Counted from the first letter of the stretch, positions 42,193 to 52,999 are shown. The stretch is 64,000 nt of DNA from Acidobacteriota bacterium (GCA_004298155.1 SCRD01000006.1:1-64000), one strand, 5' to 3'. Notes: generated by a model from the letters alone, not told the origin. Made by a program: numbers and translations.

Positions 42193-45100
42193 TTAAAAAT
42201 AGAGCTTCATGGCGAACTGAATCTGCCGCGGGTCTTTGAACGGGAAGCGTGTTGACCCAATCTTGCCGAAGTTGGCATTCAGGAAGTCGGTGGACCCGGG
42301 AATTGAGCGGACTCCATTTCCGCCGAATCCTGGAGCATTGAAGGTGGGGTGGTTCAGGATGTTGAAGAACTCGCTCCGGAACTGCAGATGGAAACGCTCC
42401 GTCAACGGGATAGTTTTAAACACAGAGAAGTCCCAAGTGGTGATTTTAGGTCCTGACACCTGTGAGGCCGTTCCGCCCAGCAGGCCGAGGCCGCTCACGC
42501 CTGAGACACATCTGGAGGGTTGTGTAAAGCCAGGAGGCGGGCAAGGCTGGGTAAACGCTGCGGCATTCAGGAAATTGTCAGGGGCGCCTGAGCCGTGTCT
42601 GTCCACTCCTGGAATGATATAGTCGTAGCAGCCGACGCCCGCCGCCGTGGCGGTGTCACACCCGAGCGTGATCGGCTGGCCGCCCTGAACGGCGGCTAGC
42701 CACTGTGTGCTCCAGCCACCGAGAAATAAATCCACTCCACGGTTGGCATTGGTCATAAAATGTCTGCCTTTGCCAAAAGGAAGGTCGTATCCACCACTGA
42801 AGTGGAAAACGTTCCGGATGTCAAAGTCGCAGTCGCCGTAATCAGCCTGCAACCCAGCTCCCGGTACATCCACGGCTCGATAGCTCCCAATGGACGTCCC
42901 GTTGAGAAGATCGCCTGCGTCGCTTCGGCAACGTGAATAAGTGTAGGTGGTGAGAAAGTTTAACCCGCCTGAAAAGCGCTTTTCGAGAGTTGTCTGGAGA
43001 CCATGGTAATAACTGCTTCCATCAGTTGTCTGGTAAGTCTGGTTACATCCAAAATCTGGGAAGGGGACGGGGGCGCCAGGGCCGCAAGCCGTAGCATCTG
43101 GTAAAAGGATTTGAGACACATGGTCCGTGCCCCTGAAGATCTCCAGGTGGTGGGTTGAATTTCCTACGTAGCCCGCAGTCAAAGTTAGAGTGGGCGTAAA
43201 GGCGTATTCGAATGTCATGTTCCAACCTTCAGTGTAAGGCGTCTGAAAGTTATGTTGAAGACCCGTCAGGCCGACATTAGACCCGTTAACCAGGCTCGGG
43301 TCGAGCGGCGTGCAAGTAAATCCGAGCTCGAACGTATACGCAGTGCTACAACCGGGTGCATTTACCCCGCTGACAGTGATCGGAGTGTGAGAATCGGGAA
43401 TGAAAAACTGGAAGTTGAACTGGTAAGGGAAACTGTTCCCCTGGTTGTTCCCGTTTTGGACTTCGAATCCGCCGAAAAAGACGCCGAATCCGCCCCGCAT
43501 GACCAGCTTCGGAGTAACCTGGTACGCAAAGCCGAAACGTGGCGCAAAATTCAAGTCCTGGGGATTGCTGAGAGCCCAGTTTTTATCAAATTTGAGATCG
43601 ATGCCATCCTGGGCAAGCACGCTATTAAAGCTCGGGGTTGTGCCGAAAAGGGTACGGTTAATTTGTGAGTCGGGAACCAGATACTCTGCCCCCTGGAAAG
43701 GTGTGCCTGGGACAAAATTCGCCTGCCGGCCGTGATTTTCCGACGGCAAACCGAAATGCTCCCACCGCAGACCGAAATTCAGGGTCAATTTCTTGGCCAG
43801 TTTCCAATCGTCATTAAAATAGGCAGCGTAATAATTGTGGAGGTCGTCTACGAGGGCGATGTTCGATGTATACACTGAGCTGGCGCCGCCGAGGTAGTCA
43901 ACTCCGTTAGGAACTGTTGTAGTTGTTGGTGTCAGGAGGAACTGAGCGATCCCGCTGCTCGTAAAATCCCCGTTGTAGTCGAATTCACCATGCGACCAGG
44001 ACGGTTGAAGCGTCGCAAACTTAATATGCTGGAACTCAAAACCCATTTTGTAGGTATGCTTCCCGTAGACCTTGGTGAAGTTATCGGCCACCTGGGTCGT
44101 CTGGCTCACTTCATCTGAAGGAAGGAACGCATTGCTCCCCAGAGAACTTAGACCGGATATGACAATTGCCGGCATTCCGCCGTTTTCAGGAACCTGCGGC
44201 ACGCCTTGAATCCCGTACTGCGCTGGAATTCCCATCTGATCGGCGACGGGGCCAAAGCGCGTCGTATGGAGGTAGGTCTCTCCCACACGGGCCTCGTTCA
44301 CAGACGTTGGGGTCAGCGTGTGGGTCCAGCCCAAAGCAACCTGGATAGACATTGCGGTTTGTGGGCCCTGCTGAAATGCGCCACCGTCTGCAGCACCCTG
44401 GAAGGGCCCAGGAATAAACTGCGGGTCATTCACGAAACTGGCGCGCGTAAAAATCTGATCTTTGTTGCTCAGGTTCCAGTCAATCCGTCCGTCAAAAGCG
44501 TCGCGGGTTTCGGTAAGGGGTGGGTTGGTTGTCTGGTTTGAAACTATGCCCGGCAGCTGCGCGGCGGGGAAAAGACCAAGAACCTTGACCGCGTTGGGAT
44601 CGATACGGCCGGCAGGAATTTGATTGAGACGGCAGTTTTGCACGTTCGGGCAGAAGCCGGTAAAATCAGTGACCCCCACGATGCTTCCTCCGTTATAGAA
44701 CGGGTCGCTGGCATAGCCAATCTGGGTACCGGGGGCCGTCTGGTAACACGGATCGCCAGGATTTGCGCCCGGTGGCGTTAAACCCGTCACCGTGTCAGCG
44801 GAACCACAAGTCACGGGGCGTGTTGTGGCGGGATCGAAAACAGTCCCGAAGGCAAAACTCCGTCCCAGCGGGTCTGTGGAAGCGCTGTTGCCAGACTGAT
44901 CAGTGATCAGCTCGGCGAGATTCGAGAATCCACTACTCCGCTGAAGGTCGGTAGGAACTGAGTTGGTGAATACGGCTCCTTGCACCCGGCGCAACGCCTC
45001 GTAATCACCGAAGAAGAAAAGCTTGTCTCTGCCGTTCACGACATGCGGGATTACAATGGGTCCGCCAAGGGTGAATCCAAACTGATTTTGCCGGTATTCG

Positions 45101-45960
45101 CCCTTTTTGATGCCTCCCGCATTTTCAAAGAAGTCTGCTGCGTCAAGCTTATCGTTCCGGAAAAATTCCCAGACATCGCCATGGATCTGGTTTGTCCCGG
45201 ACTTGATGGTGGCGTTGAGGACGGCGCCTCCTGCCCGGCCTATTTCGGCGCTATAGTTGCTGGTTTGCACCTTGAATTCCTGGACCGCATCAATCGGAGG
45301 AAGGACCACAAAATTTGTTCCATTCAGGAAATCAATGGTGTTGGAGTTGTTATCGATTCCGTCGAGAAGATAATCATTCTGCGCAGGTCGTTCGCCATTT
45401 GCCGAAAAAGCCCCTGATGCGGCATTGCCCCGCGTGTCAGCCTGAGGAGTGTTGACTCCCGCGACAATCTGGGCGAGGAAGGTGAAATTCCGCCCGTTCA
45501 ATGGCAGGTTATTTACGCTCCGGCTGTCGACCACCTGGCCGACTGATGCATTCTGGGTTTGCAGCGCCGGCGGGGCACCCGTCACCTCAATCGTTTGCGT
45601 CACGGCGCCTGGCCTGAGTGTCAGATTAACGACCAGTTGCTGTTGTACGTTCACAGTCAGGTGCGCCCTGACAACCTTCGCAAACCCAGGCGCTTCCGCC
45701 GTAACGGTGTAGCTCCCGATTCTTATTGGCGTGAAGATGTATGCGCCCGAGCTGTTCGACTTGGTTTCGACAGTAAGGTTGGTGGCTTCGTTCATCAGGC
45801 TGACTTTTGCGTTGGGAACCACCGCGCCCGATTGGTCTAGAACAGTCCCTTGAAGGGAACCCATATCCACCTGGGCAAAAAGAGGCGAACTGATGAGCAC
45901 GCCAAGCAAAATGGTCACCGTAAAAAGAAGCTCAAAAAAAGAACCGCGTCGTTCTTTCAT
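42193..45960 (-). CDS. Oar-like TonB-dependent receptor with carboxypeptidase-regulatory-like domain
   Basis: A 1255-residue outer-membrane protein. A signal peptide (cleavage near SPLFAQ, residue 30) is followed by a CarboxypepD_reg-like beta sandwich (GTVLDQSGAVVPNAKVSL ... GSYTVTAEAPGFAK, about 35-115), a plug domain with NLPLNGRNFTFLAQIVAGVN, and a long beta barrel ending in KLYF, with the C-terminal Phe expected by the BAM machinery. AGGAGGGAGGAA directly precedes the ATG. This type is abundant in Acidobacteriota and is thought to import oligosaccharides or peptides. The ligand cannot be read. A typical N-terminal TonB box was not seen. Confidence 0.9.
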   Translation of the reverse strand: MKERRGSFFELLFTVTILLGVLISSPLFAQVDMGSLQGTVLDQSGAVVPNAKVSLMNEATNLTVETKSNSSGAYIFTPIRIGSYTVTAEAPGFAKVVRAHLTVNVQQQLVVNLTLRPGAVTQTIEVTGAPPALQTQNASVGQVVDSRSVNNLPLNGRNFTFLAQIVAGVNTPQADTRGNAASGAFSANGERPAQNDYLLDGIDNNSNTIDFLNGTNFVVLPPIDAVQEFKVQTSNYSAEIGRAGGAVLNATIKSGTNQIHGDVWEFFRNDKLDAADFFENAGGIKKGEYRQNQFGFTLGGPIVIPHVVNGRDKLFFFGDYEALRRVQGAVFTNSVPTDLQRSSGFSNLAELITDQSGNSASTDPLGRSFAFGTVFDPATTRPVTCGSADTVTGLTPPGANPGDPCYQTAPGTQIGYASDPFYNGGSIVGVTDFTGFCPNVQNCRLNQIPAGRIDPNAVKVLGLFPAAQLPGIVSNQTTNPPLTETRDAFDGRIDWNLSNKDQIFTRASFVNDPQFIPGPFQGAADGGAFQQGPQTAMSIQVALGWTHTLTPTSVNEARVGETYLHTTRFGPVADQMGIPAQYGIQGVPQVPENGGMPAIVISGLSSLGSNAFLPSDEVSQTTQVADNFTKVYGKHTYKMGFEFQHIKFATLQPSWSHGEFDYNGDFTSSGIAQFLLTPTTTTVPNGVDYLGGASSVYTSNIALVDDLHNYYAAYFNDDWKLAKKLTLNFGLRWEHFGLPSENHGRQANFVPGTPFQGAEYLVPDSQINRTLFGTTPSFNSVLAQDGIDLKFDKNWALSNPQDLNFAPRFGFAYQVTPKLVMRGGFGVFFGGFEVQNGNNQGNSFPYQFNFQFFIPDSHTPITVSGVNAPGCSTAYTFELGFTCTPLDPSLVNGSNVGLTGLQHNFQTPYTEGWNMTFEYAFTPTLTLTAGYVGNSTHHLEIFRGTDHVSQILLPDATACGPGAPVPFPDFGCNQTYQTTDGSSYYHGLQTTLEKRFSGGLNFLTTYTYSRCRSDAGDLLNGTSIGSYRAVDVPGAGLQADYGDCDFDIRNVFHFSGGYDLPFGKGRHFMTNANRGVDLFLGGWSTQWLAAVQGGQPITLGCDTATAAGVGCYDYIIPGVDRHGSGAPDNFLNAAAFTQPCPPPGFTQPSRCVSGVSGLGLLGGTASQVSGPKITTWDFSVFKTIPLTERFHLQFRSEFFNILNHPTFNAPGFGGNGVRSIPGSTDFLNANFGKIGSTRFPFKDPRQIQFAMKLYF

Positions 45961-46659
45961 TTCCTCCCTCCTAAACTCTTCTGGGCCCGCGAATGCAGGG
46001 ACGTCTAAACCCAACAGCTACTGCTTCTATAGAAAACACCCCAGGATGGGTTCCGCGTTGAAGTGGCAAATGCCAATTCATCTTTGAGTCGCCACAAGAC
46101 AGTTACTTCTACTTCTGGCGCGTTCTACGCGTTGAGAACTCGATCTACTGTTAAAGATTAGACTCGAAGAGACCGAAACGCCCCAGTACGTATCGCCCGG
46201 GAAAATGCCCCAACGCAGAAAAACACACTCAGTCCTGCCCACATATTGCAGGAGAATGGATTGATAATGAGCGCCCCGATAAAATCAACCGCCCCAGTTA
46301 AAACGCCCAATGCTAATTCCCGTGCATACCCTCAAGTTCAGAGCAACAAGGGGCCTTGTTAATGCACTTGAATTAAGCGGCACAACGGCCCCTATCAAAC
46401 GCCTGCTTACCGCGTAGCGCACAATAGGCACCACTCTGCTACCAGACTTACGGAGGCATGAATATCACGTCACTCACACCTTGTCAAGAATTTTGTTTTT
46501 CTTCTCTTTCTTTCCTTTGGGATGCTCTGGCGATAAAAAAATTTGATTCCTACTGTAAAAGCATTACGGCAACCAAAGTCTTTCAGAGTTCACGGGCCCG
46601 CGTCGAAGGGCTCGCCATAGCGTGTTCTGGGGCTCCCCTTTTGCGTTACACTGAGGTTC
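45961..46659. other. 699-bp divergent intergenic region
   Basis: AT-richer than the flanking genes; no gene was found (the 77-codon frame at 46458-46691 has no ribosome site or family). It contains one long imperfect hairpin, AGGGGCC-TTGT / ACAA-C-GGCCCCT (46349-46359/46382-46393), with a 22-nt loop. It should hold the promoters of the receptor (leftward) and the TPR protein (rightward). Confidence 0.5.
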
Positions 46660-49182
46660 ATGCCGTCTCTTTCCTTGCAAAGGCCATTTAGGGTTTTGAT
46701 GCTCAGTTTCGCTTTTGTGGCTTCAGCCACGATCTCCGTGTTCACATCCGCGCAGACCCCAAAACCTCCAAGCTCAACAGCCCGGGCAACAACTTTGTTC
46801 AAACAGGCTGAGGAATTACTGCAGGAGGGGTCTATCGAGCAGGCGCGTGAGAAGGCTGTTGAAGGCCTGGCAATCCAGCCGCAAAGCACCGAAGGGCTCA
46901 ACCTACTCGGTTTAATCTATGGTAACGAAAAAAAGTACGAACTCTCTGCCGGCTCATTTAAGAAAGCCTTGCGAATTGCTCCGCATTCTACTGAAATCTA
47001 TAATAACCTCGGCAACGTTTACCTTCTGGAGCACAAATTTGTCGATGCAGAAAAGCAGTTCCGAACTGTATTAACCCTGAGTCCATCAAACAGTGATGCC
47101 CGATATAATCTGGGGATCGCGCTACTCGCCCAGCACCGTGCCAGCGAGGCTATCCTGTATTTTCAGGGTATTAAACCGACCAATCTCGGCACACAACTCA
47201 ACCTCGTACAGGCTTACCTGCAGGCAGGCGAAACAGAGGAAGGTCTCCGCACAGCGAACCTGCTGTCTGAAACGAGCAAGTCCGACCTCCAGCTTCACTT
47301 TACACTCGGGGTGTTGCTTGCTGCGAACAAGCAGTACACCTCGGGCGCGAGGGAACTGGAGATTGCGGATGCAATGAAACCGGGAACGTTTGAAATCCTT
47401 TATAACCTGGGCCAGACGTATTTGCGAAGTGGAAACACCGAGCGGGCGGAAGGAGCCCTTAACCAGGCGCTTAAGCTGCGCCCTAATTCGCCGGAGGCAC
47501 TCTACCTTCTGGCACAGGCGTATTCAAATCAACGGCAGGATGGAAAGGCTCTCGACCTGCTCACGCGCGCGCATCAGGCGGCACCGCGCAACACCGATGT
47601 CATTTTCCTGATGGCACAGCTGAGCATGCGGCAATCTTTCTTTGAAGATGCCATCCCTCTGCTGGAAGATGGCACAAAGATTGACCCACGCCGCCCGGAT
47701 TTCCACGCAGCACTCGGCGAATGCTATTTCACTACTGGCAAGATTCCCCAGGCGGTTCGGGAATTCCAGACGCTCATCAAGCTCGATCCGTCGGCCCGCT
47801 CCTATGCCTTCATGGCCCTCTACTACAGGCACCTTGGGCGTTATGAAGAAGCGAAGAAATACCTGCTGCTGGGCCTGAAAGCCGATCCGAACAACTCTTC
47901 TTGCCTTTACAACATGGGTTACATCATGAGCCGTCAGGGAAATTACGCGGGAGCCGAGGAGTGGCTCCTGAAGGCAATCGCAGCGGACCCGAATAATGGA
48001 GATGCGCTTTTTGAACTTGCCGGAGTAAAAATTAGTGAAAAACAATTCGCAGAGTCCATCCCCCTCCTGCGGAAGTGCATCCAATTGAGTCCCCGTCCGG
48101 CGCCTGCTTATTATAAACTTGCCACAGCTGAGCGGAATCTTCACCAGATGGAGGCGGCCCAAAGGGATCTGAAGATCTTTCAGACCATGTCGAAGAACCA
48201 GACTTCCGGACCCTATCCTTTTCAACATCTCTTCGATTATCTCGACAAGCGCGCGGGGATGCCATCACAGGAAAAATCACAGCTTGATCTCGCGCAACTG
48301 CTGCAGGAAGTCAAGCTCCATCCGGACCAGCCGCGCAACCTGTACCTTCTGGCTGAGGGTTATTTGAAACTCGGCCAGGTCGAAAACGCCAGGCAGACGG
48401 TCGCCAGGCTTGACCAATTGAGTGGGGGCGATTTTCGCACCGCCGTGGGGGTCGGAGTAATGCTGGCACGTTATCATCTTTACACCGAAGCAATCAGCCA
48501 CTTTGAACAGGCAGTCAAATCCAACCCCGATTCAGACGATGCCTGGTACGACCTTGCTGAGGCTTACCTCGGCAAGCACGAGTACCCAAACTCCTTAGCG
48601 GCCCTCCAGCATGTGTCTTCCCAAGGGCGAGATGACTCAAGCTACCGGACGGTTCTAGGAGATGTAAATGCCCACCTCGGGCATATCCAGGAAGCCATCA
48701 CCATCTTTCAACAATTGGCAGCAGAAAATCCAGACAAGGATCAGACTTACCTTTCACTCGCTATGGCCTATCTTCGTTCCGATGACCCTAAGCGGGCCCG
48801 GCAGACGCTCGAACACGGACTTGCCCGCATTCCCGATTCGGGCGAACTCTTCTGGGGCATGGGAGTCCTCGCCGCAGTAGAAGGCCAGCAAGAGCTGGCC
48901 GAAAATTATTTGAAACGTTCAATTGAATTACTCCCCGATTGGCCGGCCGGATATTCTGCACTCGGGATACTTTATTACGAAACGGGCCAAATAGAGAAGG
49001 TGCGCCAGACGCTCGACGAATTCATCCAGAACGGCCCAAAGGGTGCCTTGAACGTTTCACGAATAGAACAAGCGTTGGCTTCAGCCCCCGCACGGAACTC
49101 CGCCGAGAACAAAACCGCGGTACTCCCGCCCCAAGCCCGGCAGCAATTCCTTCATACTGCCCTGGCACTTGCTGACCAATAG
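46660..49182 (+). CDS. Large exported TPR-repeat protein
   Basis: An 840-residue protein with a signal peptide (about residues 10-30, ending FTSAQ) and roughly 18-20 TPR units in several blocks. Examples are AARATTLFKQAEELLQEGSIEQA near the start, SSCLYNMGYIMSRQGNYAGAEEWLLKAIAADPN in the middle and AGYSALGILYYETGQIEKVRQTLDEF near the end. It is probably periplasmic, acting as a scaffold. It is divergent from the Oar-like receptor, and TPR proteins of this kind are often encoded beside such receptors in Acidobacteriota. No enzymatic domain is visible. Confidence 0.85.
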   Translation: MPSLSLQRPFRVLMLSFAFVASATISVFTSAQTPKPPSSTARATTLFKQAEELLQEGSIEQAREKAVEGLAIQPQSTEGLNLLGLIYGNEKKYELSAGSFKKALRIAPHSTEIYNNLGNVYLLEHKFVDAEKQFRTVLTLSPSNSDARYNLGIALLAQHRASEAILYFQGIKPTNLGTQLNLVQAYLQAGETEEGLRTANLLSETSKSDLQLHFTLGVLLAANKQYTSGARELEIADAMKPGTFEILYNLGQTYLRSGNTERAEGALNQALKLRPNSPEALYLLAQAYSNQRQDGKALDLLTRAHQAAPRNTDVIFLMAQLSMRQSFFEDAIPLLEDGTKIDPRRPDFHAALGECYFTTGKIPQAVREFQTLIKLDPSARSYAFMALYYRHLGRYEEAKKYLLLGLKADPNNSSCLYNMGYIMSRQGNYAGAEEWLLKAIAADPNNGDALFELAGVKISEKQFAESIPLLRKCIQLSPRPAPAYYKLATAERNLHQMEAAQRDLKIFQTMSKNQTSGPYPFQHLFDYLDKRAGMPSQEKSQLDLAQLLQEVKLHPDQPRNLYLLAEGYLKLGQVENARQTVARLDQLSGGDFRTAVGVGVMLARYHLYTEAISHFEQAVKSNPDSDDAWYDLAEAYLGKHEYPNSLAALQHVSSQGRDDSSYRTVLGDVNAHLGHIQEAITIFQQLAAENPDKDQTYLSLAMAYLRSDDPKRARQTLEHGLARIPDSGELFWGMGVLAAVEGQQELAENYLKRSIELLPDWPAGYSALGILYYETGQIEKVRQTLDEFIQNGPKGALNVSRIEQALASAPARNSAENKTAVLPPQARQQFLHTALALADQ

Positions 49183-49490
49183 GAGCCGCAACCGCCCGGC
49201 CATGGTTCCCCAGCTGGCTCGAAGCGCTCGGTTATCCGACCCGTTTTTCGCGATCCGGAAGTCGACGGACAGGAGTTTTCGATCCCTGCCATCCCTAATA
49301 GCGGAATTAATTCCAGCCTCAGATATCTTTCAGGGCATCAGGAATGCTAAACCCCATTTCTTGTCTTGACGAACGCGGGTTTTAGATATAAAGAAGAAGC
49401 CTCTGTCCGCCGAAGCAATAAAACGAAAATGCTTAACATTGACATGGATTGCTACTAAACAGATTGCCGATGTTTTTAAGGAGAACCTTC
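49183..49490. other. 308-bp gap with promoter for the amine oxidase
   Basis: No gene seen. A likely promoter lies at 49366-49392, listed separately. AAGGAGA sits just before the amine oxidase ATG. Confidence 0.45.
49366..49392 (+). promoter_or_regulatory. candidate promoter of the amine oxidase gene
   Basis: TTGACG (49366-49371) and TATAAA (49387-49392) are separated by 15 nt; a 17-nt spacing to a shifted box is also possible. It lies about 95 bp before the ATG. Confidence 0.4.
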
Positions 49491-51008
49491 ATGGCCACTG
49501 AAAACCGTGATGCAAATAGGGAACCATCTCGCGACACTCGATTGAATGAATCCCATCCTCGCTCCGCAGAGTTATCGTCGTCACCCAATATTCATCGCCG
49601 TGACCTGCTCAAGATGGGTGCAACCATCCTCGCAGGCGGGTTGGCTGCGCCACTCGGATGCGCGCGTCCCCACACAAACCACGCTAAAAAAGTCATTATT
49701 GCGGGAGGTGGAATCACGGGACTATCGTGTGGGTACGAGTTGATGAAACGCGGTCATGAAGTCGTTGTCCTTGAAGCGGCAGGCCGCGCCGGTGGCCACG
49801 TTCGTACGCTTCATGAGGGGCTTGCCGACGGCCTTTATGCTGATCTTGGCGCGGAACAATTCACGAAGCCCGGTTATGATCTTTATTGGGAATACGTAAA
49901 AGAGTTTAACCTGCCCTACCTTTATTACCCTCGGCGCATGGGACTGGTCCGTTTCATTGACGGAAAGTTTCGCACAGAAGAGGACCTGCACGACCGGGGC
50001 TTTCTGAGCAAAATGGGATTCAACCAGCGAGAAGTTGATTTTCTTGCGCAGAATGCCTGGTGGAATCTCCCAATGCTGTATCTACGCCCCTACGTTGAAA
50101 AATTTAAAGACGAATATAAGCCCTACGAGGCCGGCTTGAACCACCTGGACCAGACGAAGCTGGGAGATATGCTTCGGAAAAATGGAGCCTCGGATCGCGC
50201 GATTCGCACCATCGGGGACACGGATGGTTCGGCGCTGCATGTCATCTGGCATGCCGCAATCCTGAATTTGCGCGGCGCACCTCTTTATCCTCCCGACGTT
50301 TACCGGCTCAAGGGCGGCAACCAGTTAATGACCGATACTCTTGCTTCGAAGCTGGGCGATCGGGTCCGACTGAACGCGCCGCTGACGGGGATTGAACACA
50401 GCGACAAAGGAGTTCGTGTAACTTTCCGACAATCCGGCAAAGAAAATAATATGGAAGGTGATTACCTGGTCTGCTGCATGTCAGCGGTGATGCTTCGCAT
50501 TATTCCCGTCAAGCCAGCCTGGCCTGAGGCAAAACTTTTCGCAATCAACCATGTGCCTTATTATTCTGTGGCGCGTCTGGTATTTCAGACGAAAACTCCG
50601 TTCTGGGAAAATGAAGGCCGCAGCATCAACTGGGAAACTCCGGATACGAGCCTGGAGCTGCTTTGGCGCATAGCAGAAGAAGTTCATACCAGGCGGACCG
50701 CTTTGATGGGTTGGGCTGAAGCAAGCACCTCCCATGAGGGCGCTCTTACCGCCTTCAGCGATTTTTACCCGGGAAAATCGAGCGAAATTGAGAAATTAAT
50801 TGTCCACAACTGGGCGACAGATCCCTGGGCCATGGCATGCGAAACAGTCACCTACTCTCCCGGTCAACTTACGAAGATTTGGCCCACCATTATCGAACCC
50901 GTTGGCCGCGTCCATTTTGCGGGGGCTTATGCGGACAACCTGAACTGGGGTCAGGAGGCCGGGACACGCTCTGCCCGACGTGTCGCAGAAGTAATCGACC
51001 GAGATTAA
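49491..51008 (+). CDS. Tat-exported FAD-dependent amine oxidoreductase
   Basis: A 505-residue flavoprotein of the monoamine-oxidase/phytoene-desaturase type. A twin-arginine motif (HRRDLLKMGATILAGGLAAP, Arg36-Arg37) lies after an unusually long polar lead of 35 residues. The FAD-binding GxGxxG reads IIAGGGITGLSCGYELMKRG followed by VVVLEAAGRAGGHVRT. The C-terminal GRVHFAGAYADNLNWGQEAGTRSARRVAEVI completes the flavin site. ATG at 49491 is supported by AAGGAGA seven bases upstream. The substrate (an amine, amino acid or polyene) is unknown. It should act in the periplasm. Confidence 0.86.
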   Translation: MATENRDANREPSRDTRLNESHPRSAELSSSPNIHRRDLLKMGATILAGGLAAPLGCARPHTNHAKKVIIAGGGITGLSCGYELMKRGHEVVVLEAAGRAGGHVRTLHEGLADGLYADLGAEQFTKPGYDLYWEYVKEFNLPYLYYPRRMGLVRFIDGKFRTEEDLHDRGFLSKMGFNQREVDFLAQNAWWNLPMLYLRPYVEKFKDEYKPYEAGLNHLDQTKLGDMLRKNGASDRAIRTIGDTDGSALHVIWHAAILNLRGAPLYPPDVYRLKGGNQLMTDTLASKLGDRVRLNAPLTGIEHSDKGVRVTFRQSGKENNMEGDYLVCCMSAVMLRIIPVKPAWPEAKLFAINHVPYYSVARLVFQTKTPFWENEGRSINWETPDTSLELLWRIAEEVHTRRTALMGWAEASTSHEGALTAFSDFYPGKSSEIEKLIVHNWATDPWAMACETVTYSPGQLTKIWPTIIEPVGRVHFAGAYADNLNWGQEAGTRSARRVAEVIDRD

Positions 51009-51217
51009 ATCACTCTGCCCCTATCAATAATTTGTCGCCAAAAACTTACAGTGGCCGCAGGCGTACAGGGGAAGCAAATTCTGAGGGATGCATCAGAAAG
51101 AATTGCGGCCAAAAGTGCCTGCCAGAGGGCGCCACATGCCGAGGTCGCACACTGACATACAACAAATCGGAAGCTCACCGCCTTAAAGGGCGATGCGAAA
51201 ATTGTCAAACGCAACTA

Positions 51218-52999
51218 TCAGGTGCCAAACTGCGCCTTCGGCGGTTCCGTTCGTTCAGACGAGAGTGATTCTTTTGTGTCAGATCCGAGTGTACCGGCAA
51301 TCTCCTGCCGGAGGATTTGAGCAGATCGCTCCAGACGGGTCTGTAAATCGGCGAGACTCTTGCGGATAACTTGGCGGTGATCTTCGAGCCGGCTGCCGGT
51401 TATATCGGAGATCTGCCTCTCGTAAGCATCAAGAGAATTCTTGACGGCCGATTCAATCTGCGAGGTTGCCTGTGCTGTCTCATTCCTTAACAGCACCGCT
51501 GATGCATCAACTTTGTCAGAGAACTCCTGCATCACTGAATCCGCATTGGCCTTAACCTCCGCCGCGACTTTAACAGCCGTACTCTGAGCCCCCGCCTGGA
51601 TTCGCACCAACAGGGTGTTATACCAACTTTCGGTAACGTTCCGCAGTTGAGATTCATACTGCGAGCTTTCTTTCTCGCGAGAGCCGCGAGCGGATTTATC
51701 AATTTCTTCGAGTTGTGCACTGGAAATCTGGTTGATCCTCTCTTTCATCATTTCCAGCGTGCCCTGAACTAATGCAGAAAACTGGTCCTTTGAAGCTGCG
51801 ATGTTCCTATCCCGAATGTCGGTGATCTCATGATCCAATTTCTTGAGAATGTCTGTGCGGCGCTCGGCTTCCTGCGACAGATTATCATTCACCAACTGGG
51901 CTAACCGATTGATCTTTACCCGGGCGTCCTCCATCTGCAGCTCCAGGAAGCTTTTGAGCTCTTCTTTGGAATGTTCGAGGGTGTCATTCGCCTGCTGGTG
52001 CAGGTGCTGAACAGAGGATTCAATCGCAGCGGCGGCAGTCTGTTCGGCGCGCCCCGCAATTTGGAACAGCGCCTTCTCTCTAATTTCGGATTCCAGGACC
52101 GCAATCCTGCCATTAAAATCGCTTGCCTTCTGCTCCTCTTCCAGCCGCAAGGTCTGCTGCAAGGACTCCGCCGTCTTTGCCAACCTGGACTGGAACTCGC
52201 GGAGATCATTTTCGAACCGTTCACGGATTTTGTTTTCAAAGTTCTTCGCCGTTTCGTCGGCCACGCCTTTCAATCGGTCTGTCGATGCTCCTGCAATTGA
52301 TTCGGCGCTCTGCTCGCAGATCTTTTTGGCAGTCTGCTCCAACTCGCTTACCCGCCTATCCAGCAAGCCTAATGACCCCTGAACCCGACCCTGCGCTATC
52401 CGTTCCTGCTCTGCAAGCTGGTTGTCAAAGCGCTGTCGGAACGATTCCACAAGTCTGTCTGTTGCTTCTGCAGCGTAGGGTTCCAGCAGCTTTTCGATCT
52501 GGACCGGGATGGAAGTCCCCGTTCCCTTGCACATCAGCCAGACCCAGCGGGCAAACTCGTCAGTGCGCCTCTGGACCAGTTCGGCGACGCGATCCTGCGT
52601 TTGCTGCGTGATGCCAATGTCAAAATGCCCCGGCTCAAATTGTCCCTGCAACTTCTCCCGAAGTTCCTTTGCCACCTCTTCGACTTGGCCGCTCGCCTCC
52701 GAATGGATTTGGGCCAGTGCCAGGCGAGTCTGCCTTTCCGCCAGCCGGGTCATTTCAGAGGCAGTCTCGGTAGCAAACGTCTCGAGGTCATTCCGGATGC
52801 GGTCTTTAAGGACCGAGCAATCCGGCAGGGAATGGAAATTATCAGAAGCATGAATATCAGACGTTCCGGCGGTATCACCCATCCCTGAAATGTGCGAGAC
52901 GACTGATAACACTTCCTGAAGAGTTTGCTGCAAGCGCTCAATATCCGCCTGCCAGGGGCGGTCAACATCTTTTGTTTCGGTCGCCTGTTTGAATATCAT
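51218..52999 (-). CDS. Long coiled-coil protein of unknown function
   Basis: A 593-residue, almost wholly helical protein without a signal peptide or transmembrane segment. From about residue 60 it consists of long heptad-rich stretches with many Gln, Glu, Ala and Lys residues (e.g. RRVSELEQTAKKICEQSAES, RERFENDLREFQSRLAK). Short acidic and Ser-rich linkers lie at both ends. Tandem units of about 40-50 residues with a TxxL / ALAQ pattern suggest an apolipoprotein- or methyl-accepting-like rod, but no named domain is certain. ATG at 52999 follows GGAGGG by eight bases. The partner is unknown. Confidence 0.7.
   Translation of the reverse strand: MIFKQATETKDVDRPWQADIERLQQTLQEVLSVVSHISGMGDTAGTSDIHASDNFHSLPDCSVLKDRIRNDLETFATETASEMTRLAERQTRLALAQIHSEASGQVEEVAKELREKLQGQFEPGHFDIGITQQTQDRVAELVQRRTDEFARWVWLMCKGTGTSIPVQIEKLLEPYAAEATDRLVESFRQRFDNQLAEQERIAQGRVQGSLGLLDRRVSELEQTAKKICEQSAESIAGASTDRLKGVADETAKNFENKIRERFENDLREFQSRLAKTAESLQQTLRLEEEQKASDFNGRIAVLESEIREKALFQIAGRAEQTAAAAIESSVQHLHQQANDTLEHSKEELKSFLELQMEDARVKINRLAQLVNDNLSQEAERRTDILKKLDHEITDIRDRNIAASKDQFSALVQGTLEMMKERINQISSAQLEEIDKSARGSREKESSQYESQLRNVTESWYNTLLVRIQAGAQSTAVKVAAEVKANADSVMQEFSDKVDASAVLLRNETAQATSQIESAVKNSLDAYERQISDITGSRLEDHRQVIRKSLADLQTRLERSAQILRQEIAGTLGSDTKESLSSERTEPPKAQFGT

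Noticed and set aside
46458-46691. 77-codon frame before the TPR gene
   Set aside because: No ribosome site, AT-rich and low-information; overlaps the TPR start.
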